From positions 161,636 to 225,635 of the forward strand of contig NZ_JH636436.1 of NCBI RefSeq assembly GCF_000255655.1: a stretch of 64,000 bases of DNA, read 5' to 3'. The notes beneath the pieces are model-generated. The model was given only the letters and a program-made list of their open reading frames with translations, did no database searches and was not told the origin of the DNA. This DNA is from Schlesneria paludicola DSM 18645 (lineage in GTDB: Bacteria > Planctomycetota > Planctomycetia > Planctomycetales > Planctomycetaceae). Below, in pieces: positions 1 through 7,537 of this stretch (its first letter is position 1; each line of letters starts with the position of its first letter). A program made the translations under genes and the position numbers.

Positions 1-228
1 CAGATTACCGTCGAAGAAAATACCGTCTGCGGTGGTTTCGGTTCGGCCGTCCTGGAAGCGTGCAATGCGGCAGGCGTCAGCACGGCCAATTTGAAGGTGC
101 TCGGAATTCCCGATCGCTTCATTGAGCACGGTGAACGCGACGAGCTGCTGGCAGACATTGGTTTGGACGTCGATAGCCTGATGGCAACGGCCGTTGCCAT
201 GTCCGATCGAGGAACGCTGGTCGAATAA
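1..228 (+). CDS. dxs: 1-deoxy-D-xylulose-5-phosphate synthase, C-terminal fragment
   Basis: The first 75 codons in frame 1 are open and end at TAA 226-228. The peptide begins QITVEENTVCGGFGSAVLE and continues with GIPDRFIEHGERDELLADIGLD, which matches the C-terminal transketolase-like domain of DXS. DXS condenses pyruvate and glyceraldehyde 3-phosphate, the first step of the methylerythritol phosphate route to isoprenoids. The thiamine-diphosphate and catalytic domains lie to the left of the window, so the rest cannot be judged. The C-terminus shows no truncation. The identification rests on this domain alone, and related transketolases are less likely because of the VEEN..GGFGSAV signature. 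Confidence 0.9.
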   Translation, partial: QITVEENTVCGGFGSAVLEACNAAGVSTANLKVLGIPDRFIEHGERDELLADIGLDVDSLMATAVAMSDRGTLVE

Positions 229-354
229 GATGGATCAAGGGATGTTTGAATGGTTGCTGCGTGGGACGCGGCAACTTTCAAGCAAAGTGCCATTCGGACA
301 CGGTAGGCTTTGAACGCGTTTTGGTTTGAACAGCGTGCAAAAAGGATGTTGGCC

Positions 355-1704
355 ATGTTTCAAGCGTTTCGTTGGCCGTCGATTGTGACAAGCGTGGTGC
401 TGGTGATGGCCTCGGCCGTCGCACAATCCGACGACAAATATAAACTTGAAGAACCGGTCGATGACATCCGCGTGTTTGGTGTCGGCACGCGCGTCGATGT
501 TTCGGGTAAGGTCCAGCCGGTTCCCAAGGGTGTCCAGCTTGCGCAGACCGTTTCCGCCGTGATTTCGTATCGCGAGCGTCGAATGCTGGGGCCAGGCAGC
601 GAAGCGGAAGCCTTTCGCTCGGTTCGCGAGTATGAAACCGCGCAGGCGGATACCGATTTCGACGGCAATAAAAGTCAGATGCGGCTTCCCGATTCCTTGA
701 TGTTGATGGTCGCGCAGGGACGCCACGAAGGGGTCGAATTGCGTTCGATTCAAGGTTTGCTGACCTCGGACGAACTGGATTTGATTCGCTCGCCCGCCGA
801 CAGCCTGGCATTGATCGCGTTGTTGCCGCCCAACGAAGTTGCGGTCGGCGACAAGTGGACCGTGCCGAGTTGGGCCTTTCAGATGCTGACAGCTCTGGAT
901 GCGATCGCCAAAGGTGAGTTGGTTTGTACGCTCGATTCGGTCGACAAGGGAATTGCCAAAATCAAGATGAATGGAACCCTTGAGGGGGCCGCGGTCGCGT
1001 CGTCGACCGAAGTCAAAGTCACGGGCTTCTTCAAGTACAACCTCGAAGGCAAATACATCTCGGAAACGGACTTTGTTCAAACCGAACTTCGGGCATTCGG
1101 ACCGATCAGCCCAGGGCTGGATATCACCGCCCGCGTCCGGCTGCTACGGGTTCCGTCGAAACCTCCAGGCCGACTGGGCGATCAGAAGATCGTCGATCTG
1201 GCCTCGCCCGAGCCGACTCCGGCCGCGATGCTGTTGAAGTTCGAATCGCCGTGGAACATCAGCCTGCAGCACAACCGTCACTGGCACTTCTTCCGCGTCG
1301 AAGAGGGGGTTGCCAAGTTCCGCCTGCTCGAAGAGGGCAATTTTATCGCGCAGTTCGACATGGCCCCGGTCGCTCAGGCCAAGCCCGGCGAACATAAGTC
1401 GATCGAGGTCTTTCAAGCCGATGTCCGCAAGGCGATCGGCGATTTGCTGAAGACGCTGGAGCAGGGGCAGGTGATTCCGTCCACCGATGGAAAGTTCGTC
1501 TATCGCGTCACGGCCAAGGGGGCCGTAAAGGATCGGGATATTACCTGGATCTGTTATCTCGTGGCCGACCCGACCGGACGTCAGGCCTCGCTGATGTTCA
1601 TCGCCGACACACCGCTCGTCGAGAAGATCACGCGCTACGAACGTGAACTGATCGAATCGATCCGGTTCGGCCCGGCACCGCCGCCGCGCGCCGCAAACAA
1701 ATAA
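355..1704 (+). CDS. Secreted protein of unknown function
   Basis: The protein is 449 aa. The open frame reaches back to 310, but ATG 355 is preceded by AAAGGA at 341-346 with good spacing. It also places a signal peptide at the N-terminus: WPSIVTSVVLVMASAVAQS, with likely cleavage after AVAQ. The rest is soluble, with no further membrane segment and no motif I recognise. A second half starting near residue 285 (RLGDQKIVDLASPEPTP) includes LLKFESPWNISLQHNRHWHFF, which looks like a separate folded domain. It is probably exported to the periplasm or cell surface. It lies 126 bp after dxs and 35 bp before a hydrolase gene. The function is not assigned. Confidence 0.75.
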   Translation: MFQAFRWPSIVTSVVLVMASAVAQSDDKYKLEEPVDDIRVFGVGTRVDVSGKVQPVPKGVQLAQTVSAVISYRERRMLGPGSEAEAFRSVREYETAQADTDFDGNKSQMRLPDSLMLMVAQGRHEGVELRSIQGLLTSDELDLIRSPADSLALIALLPPNEVAVGDKWTVPSWAFQMLTALDAIAKGELVCTLDSVDKGIAKIKMNGTLEGAAVASSTEVKVTGFFKYNLEGKYISETDFVQTELRAFGPISPGLDITARVRLLRVPSKPPGRLGDQKIVDLASPEPTPAAMLLKFESPWNISLQHNRHWHFFRVEEGVAKFRLLEEGNFIAQFDMAPVAQAKPGEHKSIEVFQADVRKAIGDLLKTLEQGQVIPSTDGKFVYRVTAKGAVKDRDITWICYLVADPTGRQASLMFIADTPLVEKITRYERELIESIRFGPAPPPRAANK

Positions 1705-1739
1705 GTCATGATGATCGTTGTCGAAGGGCACTCGCTTCC

Positions 1740-2465
1740 GTGGAACACACGTCACCGCCGCCTGACGATAGCCACGTTCCCGCCCACCGAGATTCTGCGC
1801 CACCGCTGATTTTGTTCCCCGGGTTGGGAGGCGATTCGCGGCTTTTCTCGACACAGCGTGCCGCGTTTCCCGATCTGATCGTTCCAAGCTGGATCGAACC
1901 CGAATGGGACGAACCGCTGGTGGACTATGCGGCACGCTTTGCAAAGACCATTGATCCTGGCGTCCCGTGTTTCCTTGGCGGGGTGTCGTTCGGGGGAGTG
2001 GTCGCTCTCGAAGTTGCATCGCGCTTGCTGAACTACGAATGCTATCTCATCGGTAGTGTTCGATCGCATTTGCATATCCCGCGGCGCCTGCGTGCCCTGC
2101 GTCCCGTGACGGATCTGATTTTCATTCCCAAATGGATTGGTTCTGCCGCGTTGTTCTCGGCCGGCCGCTGGATGCATCCGCTTCGGTGCGGGGCACTGCG
2201 TCAACTTCACGAAGCGGATCTGCGATTTTTGCGATGGGCGGCAAAAGCGATCCTGACGTGGATTCCTTCCGCGGGTGTCGAACAAGTGCGAGTGGCTCAG
2301 ATCCACGGGGAACGTGATCTCATTTTTCCTGCCCGAAACGTGACGGCGGATTTGACGGTGCTGGGAGCCGGTCATCTCGTGTCGTTGACGCATTCATTAC
2401 AGGTCAATCAGTTCCTGCGTGACCGAATGGAAAACGCTCTCGCCCAAGGCTGGCCGCCAATGTGA
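1740..2465 (+). CDS. Alpha/beta hydrolase fold protein
   Basis: The protein is 241 aa and starts at GTG 1740; no in-frame ATG lies upstream. It has an alpha/beta hydrolase pattern: an N-terminal strand LILFPGLGGDSRLF (oxyanion region), the nucleophile elbow GGVSFGG with the catalytic serine near residue 84, an acid candidate in HGERDLIFP, and a late histidine in LGAGHLVSL. This gives a complete Ser-Asp-His set. It is likely a cytoplasmic esterase or thioesterase, and the substrate cannot be read from the sequence. It follows the secreted protein at 355 by 35 bp on the same strand, so the two may be co-transcribed. No membrane segment or signal peptide is evident. Confidence 0.75.
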   Translation: MEHTSPPPDDSHVPAHRDSAPPLILFPGLGGDSRLFSTQRAAFPDLIVPSWIEPEWDEPLVDYAARFAKTIDPGVPCFLGGVSFGGVVALEVASRLLNYECYLIGSVRSHLHIPRRLRALRPVTDLIFIPKWIGSAALFSAGRWMHPLRCGALRQLHEADLRFLRWAAKAILTWIPSAGVEQVRVAQIHGERDLIFPARNVTADLTVLGAGHLVSLTHSLQVNQFLRDRMENALAQGWPPM

Positions 2466-2733
2466 TGTCGACCGGGATGTGATGTCGATGGGCTACCGAG
2501 GGTGGCCGGGGCTGGAGGGCTTTGCGGAAACCCCTGGGCGTCTTTCGTTCCACTCGTCGAGCGCCGGCCGCTTGATCTGTCCTCTTGTTTGCGACCAGGA
2601 AAGTATTCGTGACCAGGAAGTGGCTAACAGTCTCTTGAAGGAACGGGGACTGACTCCAGCCAGATTAAGATGCGCTATGACATCGTGAACATCAAGGTGC
2701 CCGTTCCCCGAACTTCAACAGGTTGTTCACGTG

Positions 2734-3555
2734 TCACGACTCGCGGGATGCGGCCAGCTTCAGGTAGCGTCGAGTTGTCGTGCGGACGATCCATTCACCG
2801 AGTCTCGGGAATGCCTGGCACAAGGCGAAGACCGGTCGCAATGCGGGGAAATTGACGACCAAGTCTGGTCGGTCCTGTTTGACCGCCTTGATGACGGCAC
2901 GCGCGACCGCTTCGGCCGAGGTTGATCCCAGATACCACGGTGTGCTTTTTCCCGTTCGCGCTCTGATGACCTCGTAGATGCCGCCATCTCTGGCAAAACC
3001 GGGGCAGATGGCCGAGGCACTAACTCCGGTCTTATAGAGCTCACCGCGTAGCGATTGCGTGAACGCGATCATTCCGGATTTGGAGGCCCCGTAGGCGGCT
3101 CCATACGCCGGACCATACTTTCCGGCGGTCGACGCCATATTCACGATATGACCGCGACCGGCCTCCAGCATGTGGGGCAGCACGAAGCGTGTCAGCAGCA
3201 GGGTTGCGGTCAGGTTCACCTGCAGCGTTTCGATAATGTCGGCCGGTTCGATCAGGTGGAATGGACGGAACGCTTCGATGCCTGCGTTGTTGACCAGCAG
3301 ATCAATCGTCCCGAATTCCTTCCGAGTCTGATCGACGAGATGTCTGAGATCCGATTCCTTGCTGACATCCGTGGGAATTGTCGTGACCTTAACGCCTAGC
3401 GTGCGAAGCTCGGCCGCGACTCGCTCGAGTGTCTCGGCGGAACGCGCGGCGAGCGCGAGATTCATCCCTTCACGTGCCAGAGACCGGGCGATGACCAGCC
3501 CCAGACCGCGCGACGCTCCTGTAATCAATGCTGTTCGTTCGCGAAGTTCTTTCAC
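2734..3555 (-). CDS. Short-chain dehydrogenase/reductase
   Basis: This is a 273-aa classical SDR. The Rossmann motif TGASRGLG is at residues 13-20, NNAG is near residue 90, and the active site has a Ser in NMAST and the Tyr-x3-Lys motif (YGASK). It would oxidise or reduce an alcohol or ketone with NAD(P)H. It starts at GTG 3555 with AAGGAT about 9 nt upstream on the minus strand. The C-terminus continues past the core (RPVFALCQAFPRLGEWIVRTTTRRYLKL), as in SDRs that act on lipid-like substrates. The acyltransferase-like gene at 3602-4411 lies only 46 bp upstream, so the two probably form one transcript. The substrate is unknown. Confidence 0.85.
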   Translation of the reverse strand: MKELRERTALITGASRGLGLVIARSLAREGMNLALAARSAETLERVAAELRTLGVKVTTIPTDVSKESDLRHLVDQTRKEFGTIDLLVNNAGIEAFRPFHLIEPADIIETLQVNLTATLLLTRFVLPHMLEAGRGHIVNMASTAGKYGPAYGAAYGASKSGMIAFTQSLRGELYKTGVSASAICPGFARDGGIYEVIRARTGKSTPWYLGSTSAEAVARAVIKAVKQDRPDLVVNFPALRPVFALCQAFPRLGEWIVRTTTRRYLKLAASRES

Positions 3556-3601
3556 GCTGGTCTATCCTTATGATGTTGCTGATCGCAGCTGGCGATCCTG
3601 G

Positions 3602-4411
3602 TCATGAATGAGCCGCTGTCGAGTCTGGCGATTTCCCATCCGCGGTCGTGATTTGCTGCAGCTCGTCCGCGATCAGGCCGTTGAGTGTTTCTTCAAGTTC
3701 GATCAGACAATCGGCAACCGTCGAGCCGTCCATGAGTCGATGATCGTAAGACATCGTCACGCGACATCGATTTCGTTCATCCAGCGGCCCGTATGTCAGA
3801 TTGCTGGTAAAGTAGGCCGGCGGGTCCTGAATTTCGACGCCTTTGGCGGCCAGTGTCGTGAAGAAGAACGTCCCGACACGCCGCGTGCGATCGCCAAGCG
3901 CGACATTCAACGTCCACCACCACAGGACGCGACGTACCAGGGTTGGCAGACCGCTCATCTGCCATTGCCGCCGGAAAATGCGATCGGGCGGATCATTCGT
4001 GTAACGATTCAAATCAATCTGCAAGAGCGGCAGCGGCCGCTCTTCTGGTCGTTCGAAGCGGCCATGAAAGACCCAGGGCTCGTCTTGATGAACGCGATGA
4101 ATGGCCAGCATCGCGACATTGAATTCGTGAGTATAAATATGCGGCCAGGGCCAGGGCTGGTACGTCTGGCGCAGCACAGGTCGACGTGCCGCGACGATTC
4201 CGAAGGCTTTAAGGAACAGGATCGACCAGGAAATCCGTGACGGCAGCCGCGATCGAATCTCGGCGAGGCGACTGAGATCGAACCAGCGATCGTGCGCGCA
4301 CGTATCGACCTTTCGATGGTAGTGCAGCACGTCGATCGCGAGTCGTCGACTACGTGGAATCGCATGGCGGCCGGGCCGATTGACGGAATGCACCTGCGAA
4401 ATCCCTTTCAT
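3602..4411 (-). CDS. 2-oxoacid dehydrogenase E2-like acyltransferase domain protein
   Basis: The open frame runs to 4603, but that would overlap the divergent gene at 4539. ATG 4411 (MKGISQVHSVN) gives a 269-aa protein. The C-terminal half carries a CAT-like acyltransferase fold signature: TYGPLDERNRCRVTMSYDHRLMDGSTVADCL, with the catalytic HRxxDG motif of E2 acyltransferases. There is no lipoyl domain and no E1/E3-binding domain, so it is a stand-alone catalytic domain and not a regular pyruvate dehydrogenase E2. The middle part has RRPVLRQTYQPWPWPHIY. It precedes the SDR gene by 46 bp, which suggests a joint acyl-group pathway. The acyl substrate is unknown. Confidence 0.7.
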   Translation of the reverse strand: MKGISQVHSVNRPGRHAIPRSRRLAIDVLHYHRKVDTCAHDRWFDLSRLAEIRSRLPSRISWSILFLKAFGIVAARRPVLRQTYQPWPWPHIYTHEFNVAMLAIHRVHQDEPWVFHGRFERPEERPLPLLQIDLNRYTNDPPDRIFRRQWQMSGLPTLVRRVLWWWTLNVALGDRTRRVGTFFFTTLAAKGVEIQDPPAYFTSNLTYGPLDERNRCRVTMSYDHRLMDGSTVADCLIELEETLNGLIADELQQITTADGKSPDSTAAHS

Positions 4412-4538
4412 CCGTGAGTCTGACCTTGGTTGACTGAATTGATTTCCATCCAGCGGAATCACGGCGCAGAATATCAGCGAACCGCGTAAAGCGGGAGGGT
4501 CAGAATCGATACAAGGTGGCCAACGGAAGATTTGAACC

Positions 4539-4961
4539 ATGAAATCGCATACCGAACACCTCACGATGAACGTTCCCGCCCGAATGGGATTCGTGAACAT
4601 CACGCATCAAGTCGCCCAAGCCGTCGCGAAAAGTGGCATCCAGGAAGGGATGGTGCTGGTGAACGCGATGCACATCACGGCGAGTGTGTTCATCAACGAC
4701 GATGAAACAGGCCTGCATCAAGACTATGTGCAATGGTTGGAAAAGCTGGCCCCGTTCAACGAGGACCCGACGGTCTACCACCATAACCGGACGGGCGAAG
4801 ACAATGCCGACGCGCACATGAAGCGGCAGATCATGGGCCGCGAAGTTGTTGTCGCGATCACCAAAGGCGAACTCGACTTCGGCCCATGGGAGCAAATCTT
4901 CTACGGCGAGTTCGACGGCCGCCGAGCCAAGAAGGTGCTGATCAAGGTGATTGGAGAGTGA
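4539..4961 (+). CDS. YjbQ / UPF0047 family protein
   Basis: The protein is 140 aa, the typical length for this family. The conserved pattern is clear: [13 protein letters not shown] at the N-terminus, [15 protein letters not shown] in the middle, the histidines in [19 protein letters not shown], and the end [15 protein letters not shown]. The family is annotated as secondary thiamine-phosphate synthase because overexpression rescues thiE mutants, but its natural role remains unclear. The clustered histidines suggest a metal-binding site. The gene is divergent from the acyltransferase gene at 3602. A REP-like palindrome begins 16 bp after its stop. Confidence 0.9.
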   Translation: MKSHTEHLTMNVPARMGFVNITHQVAQAVAKSGIQEGMVLVNAMHITASVFINDDETGLHQDYVQWLEKLAPFNEDPTVYHHNRTGEDNADAHMKRQIMGREVVVAITKGELDFGPWEQIFYGEFDGRRAKKVLIKVIGE

Positions 4962-4977
4962 TCGACGAGTGCAGTTT

Positions 4978-5048
4978 CCTCGGCCCCGCTGGGGCCGAAG
5001 TGTACCAGCCCAGGGGTGCGAGCGCTTCGATCGCTCCCCTGGGTTATG
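4978..5048. repeat. REP-like palindromic repeat, left arm flanking RAYT
   Basis: This 71-bp unit matches the reverse complement of 5642-5712 at 65 of 71 positions. It contains two internal hairpins: CGGCCCC/GGGGCCG at the outer edge and CAGGGG/CCCCTG around GCG..CGC further in. Just inside lies a third hairpin, GTGCCCTG/CAGGGCAC near 5062-5080. This is the layout of a REP/BIME unit next to its transposase. Confidence 0.75.
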
Positions 5049-5126
5049 CGTTCCAGTTTTCCGTGCCCTGTCAGGGCACGCGGAACATCGACATCATGCC
5101 CACAAGTCGAAAGGAAAGCTAAAAAC

Positions 5127-5576
5127 TCAGTCCCAGAGATGTTGCTCATCGAACGTCACCTCATGCCGAATCAAGAATTCGCGAAACTCCTCTTGGAACG
5201 ACTTGTGTCGATGATGAGTCTCCTGCTGTTTGATGTAATCCGTAACAGCCTCAACTGCGGATTGACTGACTGAAAACGCGCCGAATCCTGCTTGCCAAAT
5301 GCCTCCGTCAATTCGAGTTTGTTCTTTCATCCAGACTGAGGATGCTCGTTTGAGTTCCCTCACAATGTCGGAGAGCGATCTTGTGCGATGAAGATTGAAA
5401 AGCACGTGAACGTGATCGGAAACGGAATTCATGGCCATTGCTGGAGACTCCAGATCACGTAGTACCCCACATGCATAGCGATGAAGCTCCTCGCGCAGGT
5501 CAGACCGGATGAATGGTTCTCGATTCTTTGTACTGAAGATCAAATGGACCAGATTTCGTGCGAGTGATTGCGACAT
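5127..5576 (-). CDS. REP-associated tyrosine (Y1/HUH) transposase
   Basis: The protein is 149 aa from ATG 5576 (MSQSLARNLVHLIFSTKNR). The Y1 transposase signature is complete: the HUH motif His55-Val-His57 (SDHVHVLFNL) and the catalytic Tyr114 in DYIKQQETHHR. The protein would cut and rejoin single-stranded DNA at hairpin ends. Its length fits RAYT or IS200-type proteins. It sits alone, without a TnpB partner, between two inverted copies of a palindromic repeat (4978-5048 and 5642-5712), the hallmark of RAYT genes. It is intact, with no frameshift. Confidence 0.88.
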   Translation of the reverse strand: MSQSLARNLVHLIFSTKNREPFIRSDLREELHRYACGVLRDLESPAMAMNSVSDHVHVLFNLHRTRSLSDIVRELKRASSVWMKEQTRIDGGIWQAGFGAFSVSQSAVEAVTDYIKQQETHHRHKSFQEEFREFLIRHEVTFDEQHLWD

Positions 5577-5641
5577 ACTGAAAATCCGAGACAGGCTCTT
5601 CGTTCTCCAATTGCCCCTACAGGGCAATTTTCAGAAATCAC

Positions 5642-5712
5642 CATAACCCAGGGGAGCGATCGAAACGATCGCACCCCTGGGCTTGTACACTTCGGCCCCG
5701 CTGGGGCCGAGG
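5642..5712. repeat. REP-like palindromic repeat, right arm flanking RAYT
   Basis: This is the inverted partner of 4978-5048 and differs at six positions. It shows the same CCCCTGGG and CGGCCCCGCTGGGGCCG hairpins. A counterpart of the left inner hairpin, TTGCCCctaCAGGGCAA, lies just inside at about 5610-5627, so the whole 0.73-kb unit is a symmetric palindromic cassette around the transposase gene. Confidence 0.75.
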
Positions 5713-6048
5713 AAATTCGGATCGACGCAACGTGTCAAAATCGGAGATTTGTGATGCATCGCTCGCGACGCGACAAGAGCGGATCAGGACAATGTGGCAC
5801 AGCCGCGAGATCAATCCGTTGTCCTGACCACGAAGGTTCTGGGGTATGGCGTTCCCAATGCTGGAAGGCTCCGAATTGCCAGAAGGCCGGGTCGACGCCG
5901 ACTTTGCCGCTGGCAATGCGTGGCTGGTGGCAAGGTTTGTTGGCGTCTGCTAGATATGTGTTCAACAATGATCCCGGCCAGGCGGCGGAGTTGACGCTCG
6001 TCGCTGGTTCAGCGGGCTTATCACGTTTTCTGAGGAAGCGAATCTTTC
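5713..6048. other. Intergenic spacer, no gene seen
   Basis: About 335 bp between the RAYT cassette and the kinase gene. Short open frames on both strands lack ribosome binding sites and coding character. GAGGAAG near 6032 serves the kinase start at 6049. No RNA gene was recognised. Confidence 0.5.
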
Positions 6049-7044
6049 ATGTCCACCAGCTATGACGTCTACGGTGTCGGTAATTCTCTGGTCGATATTC
6101 AGGCCCAGATTGATGATTCGGTTCTGGAGACACTGCAGTTTCCCAAGGGGATCATGACGCTGGTGGATGAAGCGACGCAGAAACGCGTGCTTGAGACTAT
6201 TCGCGGGGCGAAGATCACGCGCTGCGCTGGTGGCTCGGCGGCCAATACCATCGCCGGGCTGGCTGACTTTGGTGGCAAAGGAGCGTATGCCGGCAAGACG
6301 GGTGTCGACGAACTGGGCGAATTCTGGCTGAAGGATATGCGAGACCTGGGTGTCACGAACGAGGTTCCTCCCGCCGCGGGCCAGACCGGGGCTTGTGTGG
6401 TGCTGATCTCGGACGATGCCCAGCGAACCATGTTGACACACTTGGGCGTGTCCGCGACGCTCGGACCGGACGATATTTCGGAGGCGGAAATTCGCAAGGC
6501 GAAGTACGTCTATATCGAAGGCTATCTGTTCGCGGGTGACAGCACGAAGGTCGCCGCGATGAAGGCGATCGAACTGGCAAAGAAAAACAACGTGAAGGTG
6601 GCGTTCACCGTTTCTGATCCGTTCCTGATCAACATGCATCGGGACCTGTTCTGGAGCCTGATCCAGGATTCGGTCGATTTGCTGTTCTGTAATCTGGATG
6701 AAGCCCGCAGCCTGACCGGGCTCGTCGATCCGGTCGATTGTGCTCAGAAGATTCATCACCATGCCGCGGACGTGGCGCTCACTTTGGGCGCTGATGGTTC
6801 GCTGCTGATGACTGGCGGGGCTGCGATTCCCATCGAAGGGGTTACGACGAAAGCGGTCGATACGACGGGGGCCGGTGACATGTATGCCGCCGGTGTTCTG
6901 TACGGGATCACCAATGGGTTGACCTGGAAGCAGGCCGGCCATCTGGCTTCGCATGCCGCCGCCCGCGTGGTGGCTCAGTTGGGGGCTCGACTAGCAACTC
7001 CCTTCACGCGTGCTGAAGTGGCAAAGTTGATTGAGGGAGTTTGA
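6049..7044 (+). CDS. Adenosine-kinase-like PfkB family sugar kinase
   Basis: The protein is 331 aa. It has PfkB/ribokinase-fold features: [10 protein letters not shown] at the N-terminus, the GG motif CAGGSAANT near residue 62, and the C-terminal catalytic signature [16 protein letters not shown] with the base Asp. The overall pattern is that of bacterial adenosine kinase-like enzymes, which phosphorylate a nucleoside or sugar with ATP. It starts at ATG 6049 with GAGGAAG upstream. It is likely cytoplasmic and involved in nucleoside salvage. It is transcribed alone, followed by the possible RNA element at 7131-7245. The exact substrate is inferred only from family resemblance. Confidence 0.85.
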   Translation: MSTSYDVYGVGNSLVDIQAQIDDSVLETLQFPKGIMTLVDEATQKRVLETIRGAKITRCAGGSAANTIAGLADFGGKGAYAGKTGVDELGEFWLKDMRDLGVTNEVPPAAGQTGACVVLISDDAQRTMLTHLGVSATLGPDDISEAEIRKAKYVYIEGYLFAGDSTKVAAMKAIELAKKNNVKVAFTVSDPFLINMHRDLFWSLIQDSVDLLFCNLDEARSLTGLVDPVDCAQKIHHHAADVALTLGADGSLLMTGGAAIPIEGVTTKAVDTTGAGDMYAAGVLYGITNGLTWKQAGHLASHAAARVVAQLGARLATPFTRAEVAKLIEGV

Positions 7045-7102
7045 GCGAGGCTGTGTGCTGGGGTTCGGAGCCTTGGTGGCTCCGCTTCTGCGGCGGTTCC
7101 GG

Positions 7103-7129
7103 TTGACGACGCGCTTTTCTTTGTAAATG
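7103..7129 (+). promoter_or_regulatory. Possible weak promoter upstream of leader RNA
   Basis: TTGACG at 7103-7108 is followed after 15 bp by TAAATG at 7124-7129. The spacing is short and the -10 box poor, so this is only a tentative start for the structured stretch that follows. Confidence 0.25.
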
Positions 7130-7130
7130 A

Positions 7131-7245
7131 TCTGAAGGACCGACCCCTCGATTTTCTGTTGCGAACCAATGCTTCGAAATCGACAGGTTGCCTGCCCATT
7201 GGGAATCGAAGTGACGATCCGGTCCTTCAGACCTCCGGATTTTTT
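7131..7245 (+). ncRNA. Candidate structured leader or small RNA with mutually exclusive stems
   Basis: A 12-bp perfect inverted repeat pairs 7131-7142 (TCTGAAGGACCG) with 7220-7231. The second arm overlaps the left half of an intrinsic terminator: ATCCGG 7217-7222 pairs with CCGGAT 7235-7240, followed by six T residues at 7240-7245. The two pairings cannot coexist, which is the layout of an attenuator or a terminator-type riboswitch. Inside the long stem, TCGATTT pairs with AAATCGA around 7148-7181, and CCAATG could pair with CATTGG. It lies after the adenosine-kinase-like gene and about 290 bp before the ATG at 7538. It matches no RNA class that I recognise. It could also be a free small RNA. 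Confidence 0.4.
7217..7245 (+). terminator. Intrinsic terminator, possibly regulated
   Basis: The stem ATCCGG/CCGGAT (7217-7222 with 7235-7240) is followed by T6. An alternative inner pairing GGTC/GACC also strengthens it. It would end transcription from the adenosine-kinase-like gene or from the leader described at 7131. Confidence 0.6.
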
Positions 7246-7537
7246 GATTGTGGTCTGGTCCGGGGCCTACGGCGAGGACACCTCCGACCCTGGCTAGGAG
7301 ACGGACCGGCCACGTTGGGCCTGAAGCGTACGACACAACTTGACGGCTTCGCCAGGGCCCAAAATCGAGCACAGCGTTGGGGTGAACGGGGTAGGGTGGT
7401 GCTCGCGTTGACTTTTCGCGACATCGCCTTTGTTTGAGAGCTATGTTGGGAATGTCCCCGAGTGCGAAGCGGTATTCCGTCGGAATAATCGGTGTTTTCG
7501 CTGTAACCTGAGCGGGGATTCCGACAGGGCGACGACG
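7246..7537. other. Spacer upstream of the fused membrane/spermidine synthase gene
   Basis: About 290 bp between the terminator and ATG 7538. It contains a small palindrome, ATTCCG-T-CGGAAT, at 7474-7486. A plus-strand frame reaches back to 7430 but lacks a convincing start. No other feature is seen. Confidence 0.4.

Noticed and set aside
2419-2733. Short plus-strand frames between the hydrolase and SDR genes
   Set aside because: They overlap the hydrolase 3' end or lack start signals and domains; the stretch is taken as intergenic.
5568-6065. Plus-strand open frame across the right RAYT repeat
   Set aside because: It runs through the palindrome and ends inside the next gene without a start signal or domain.
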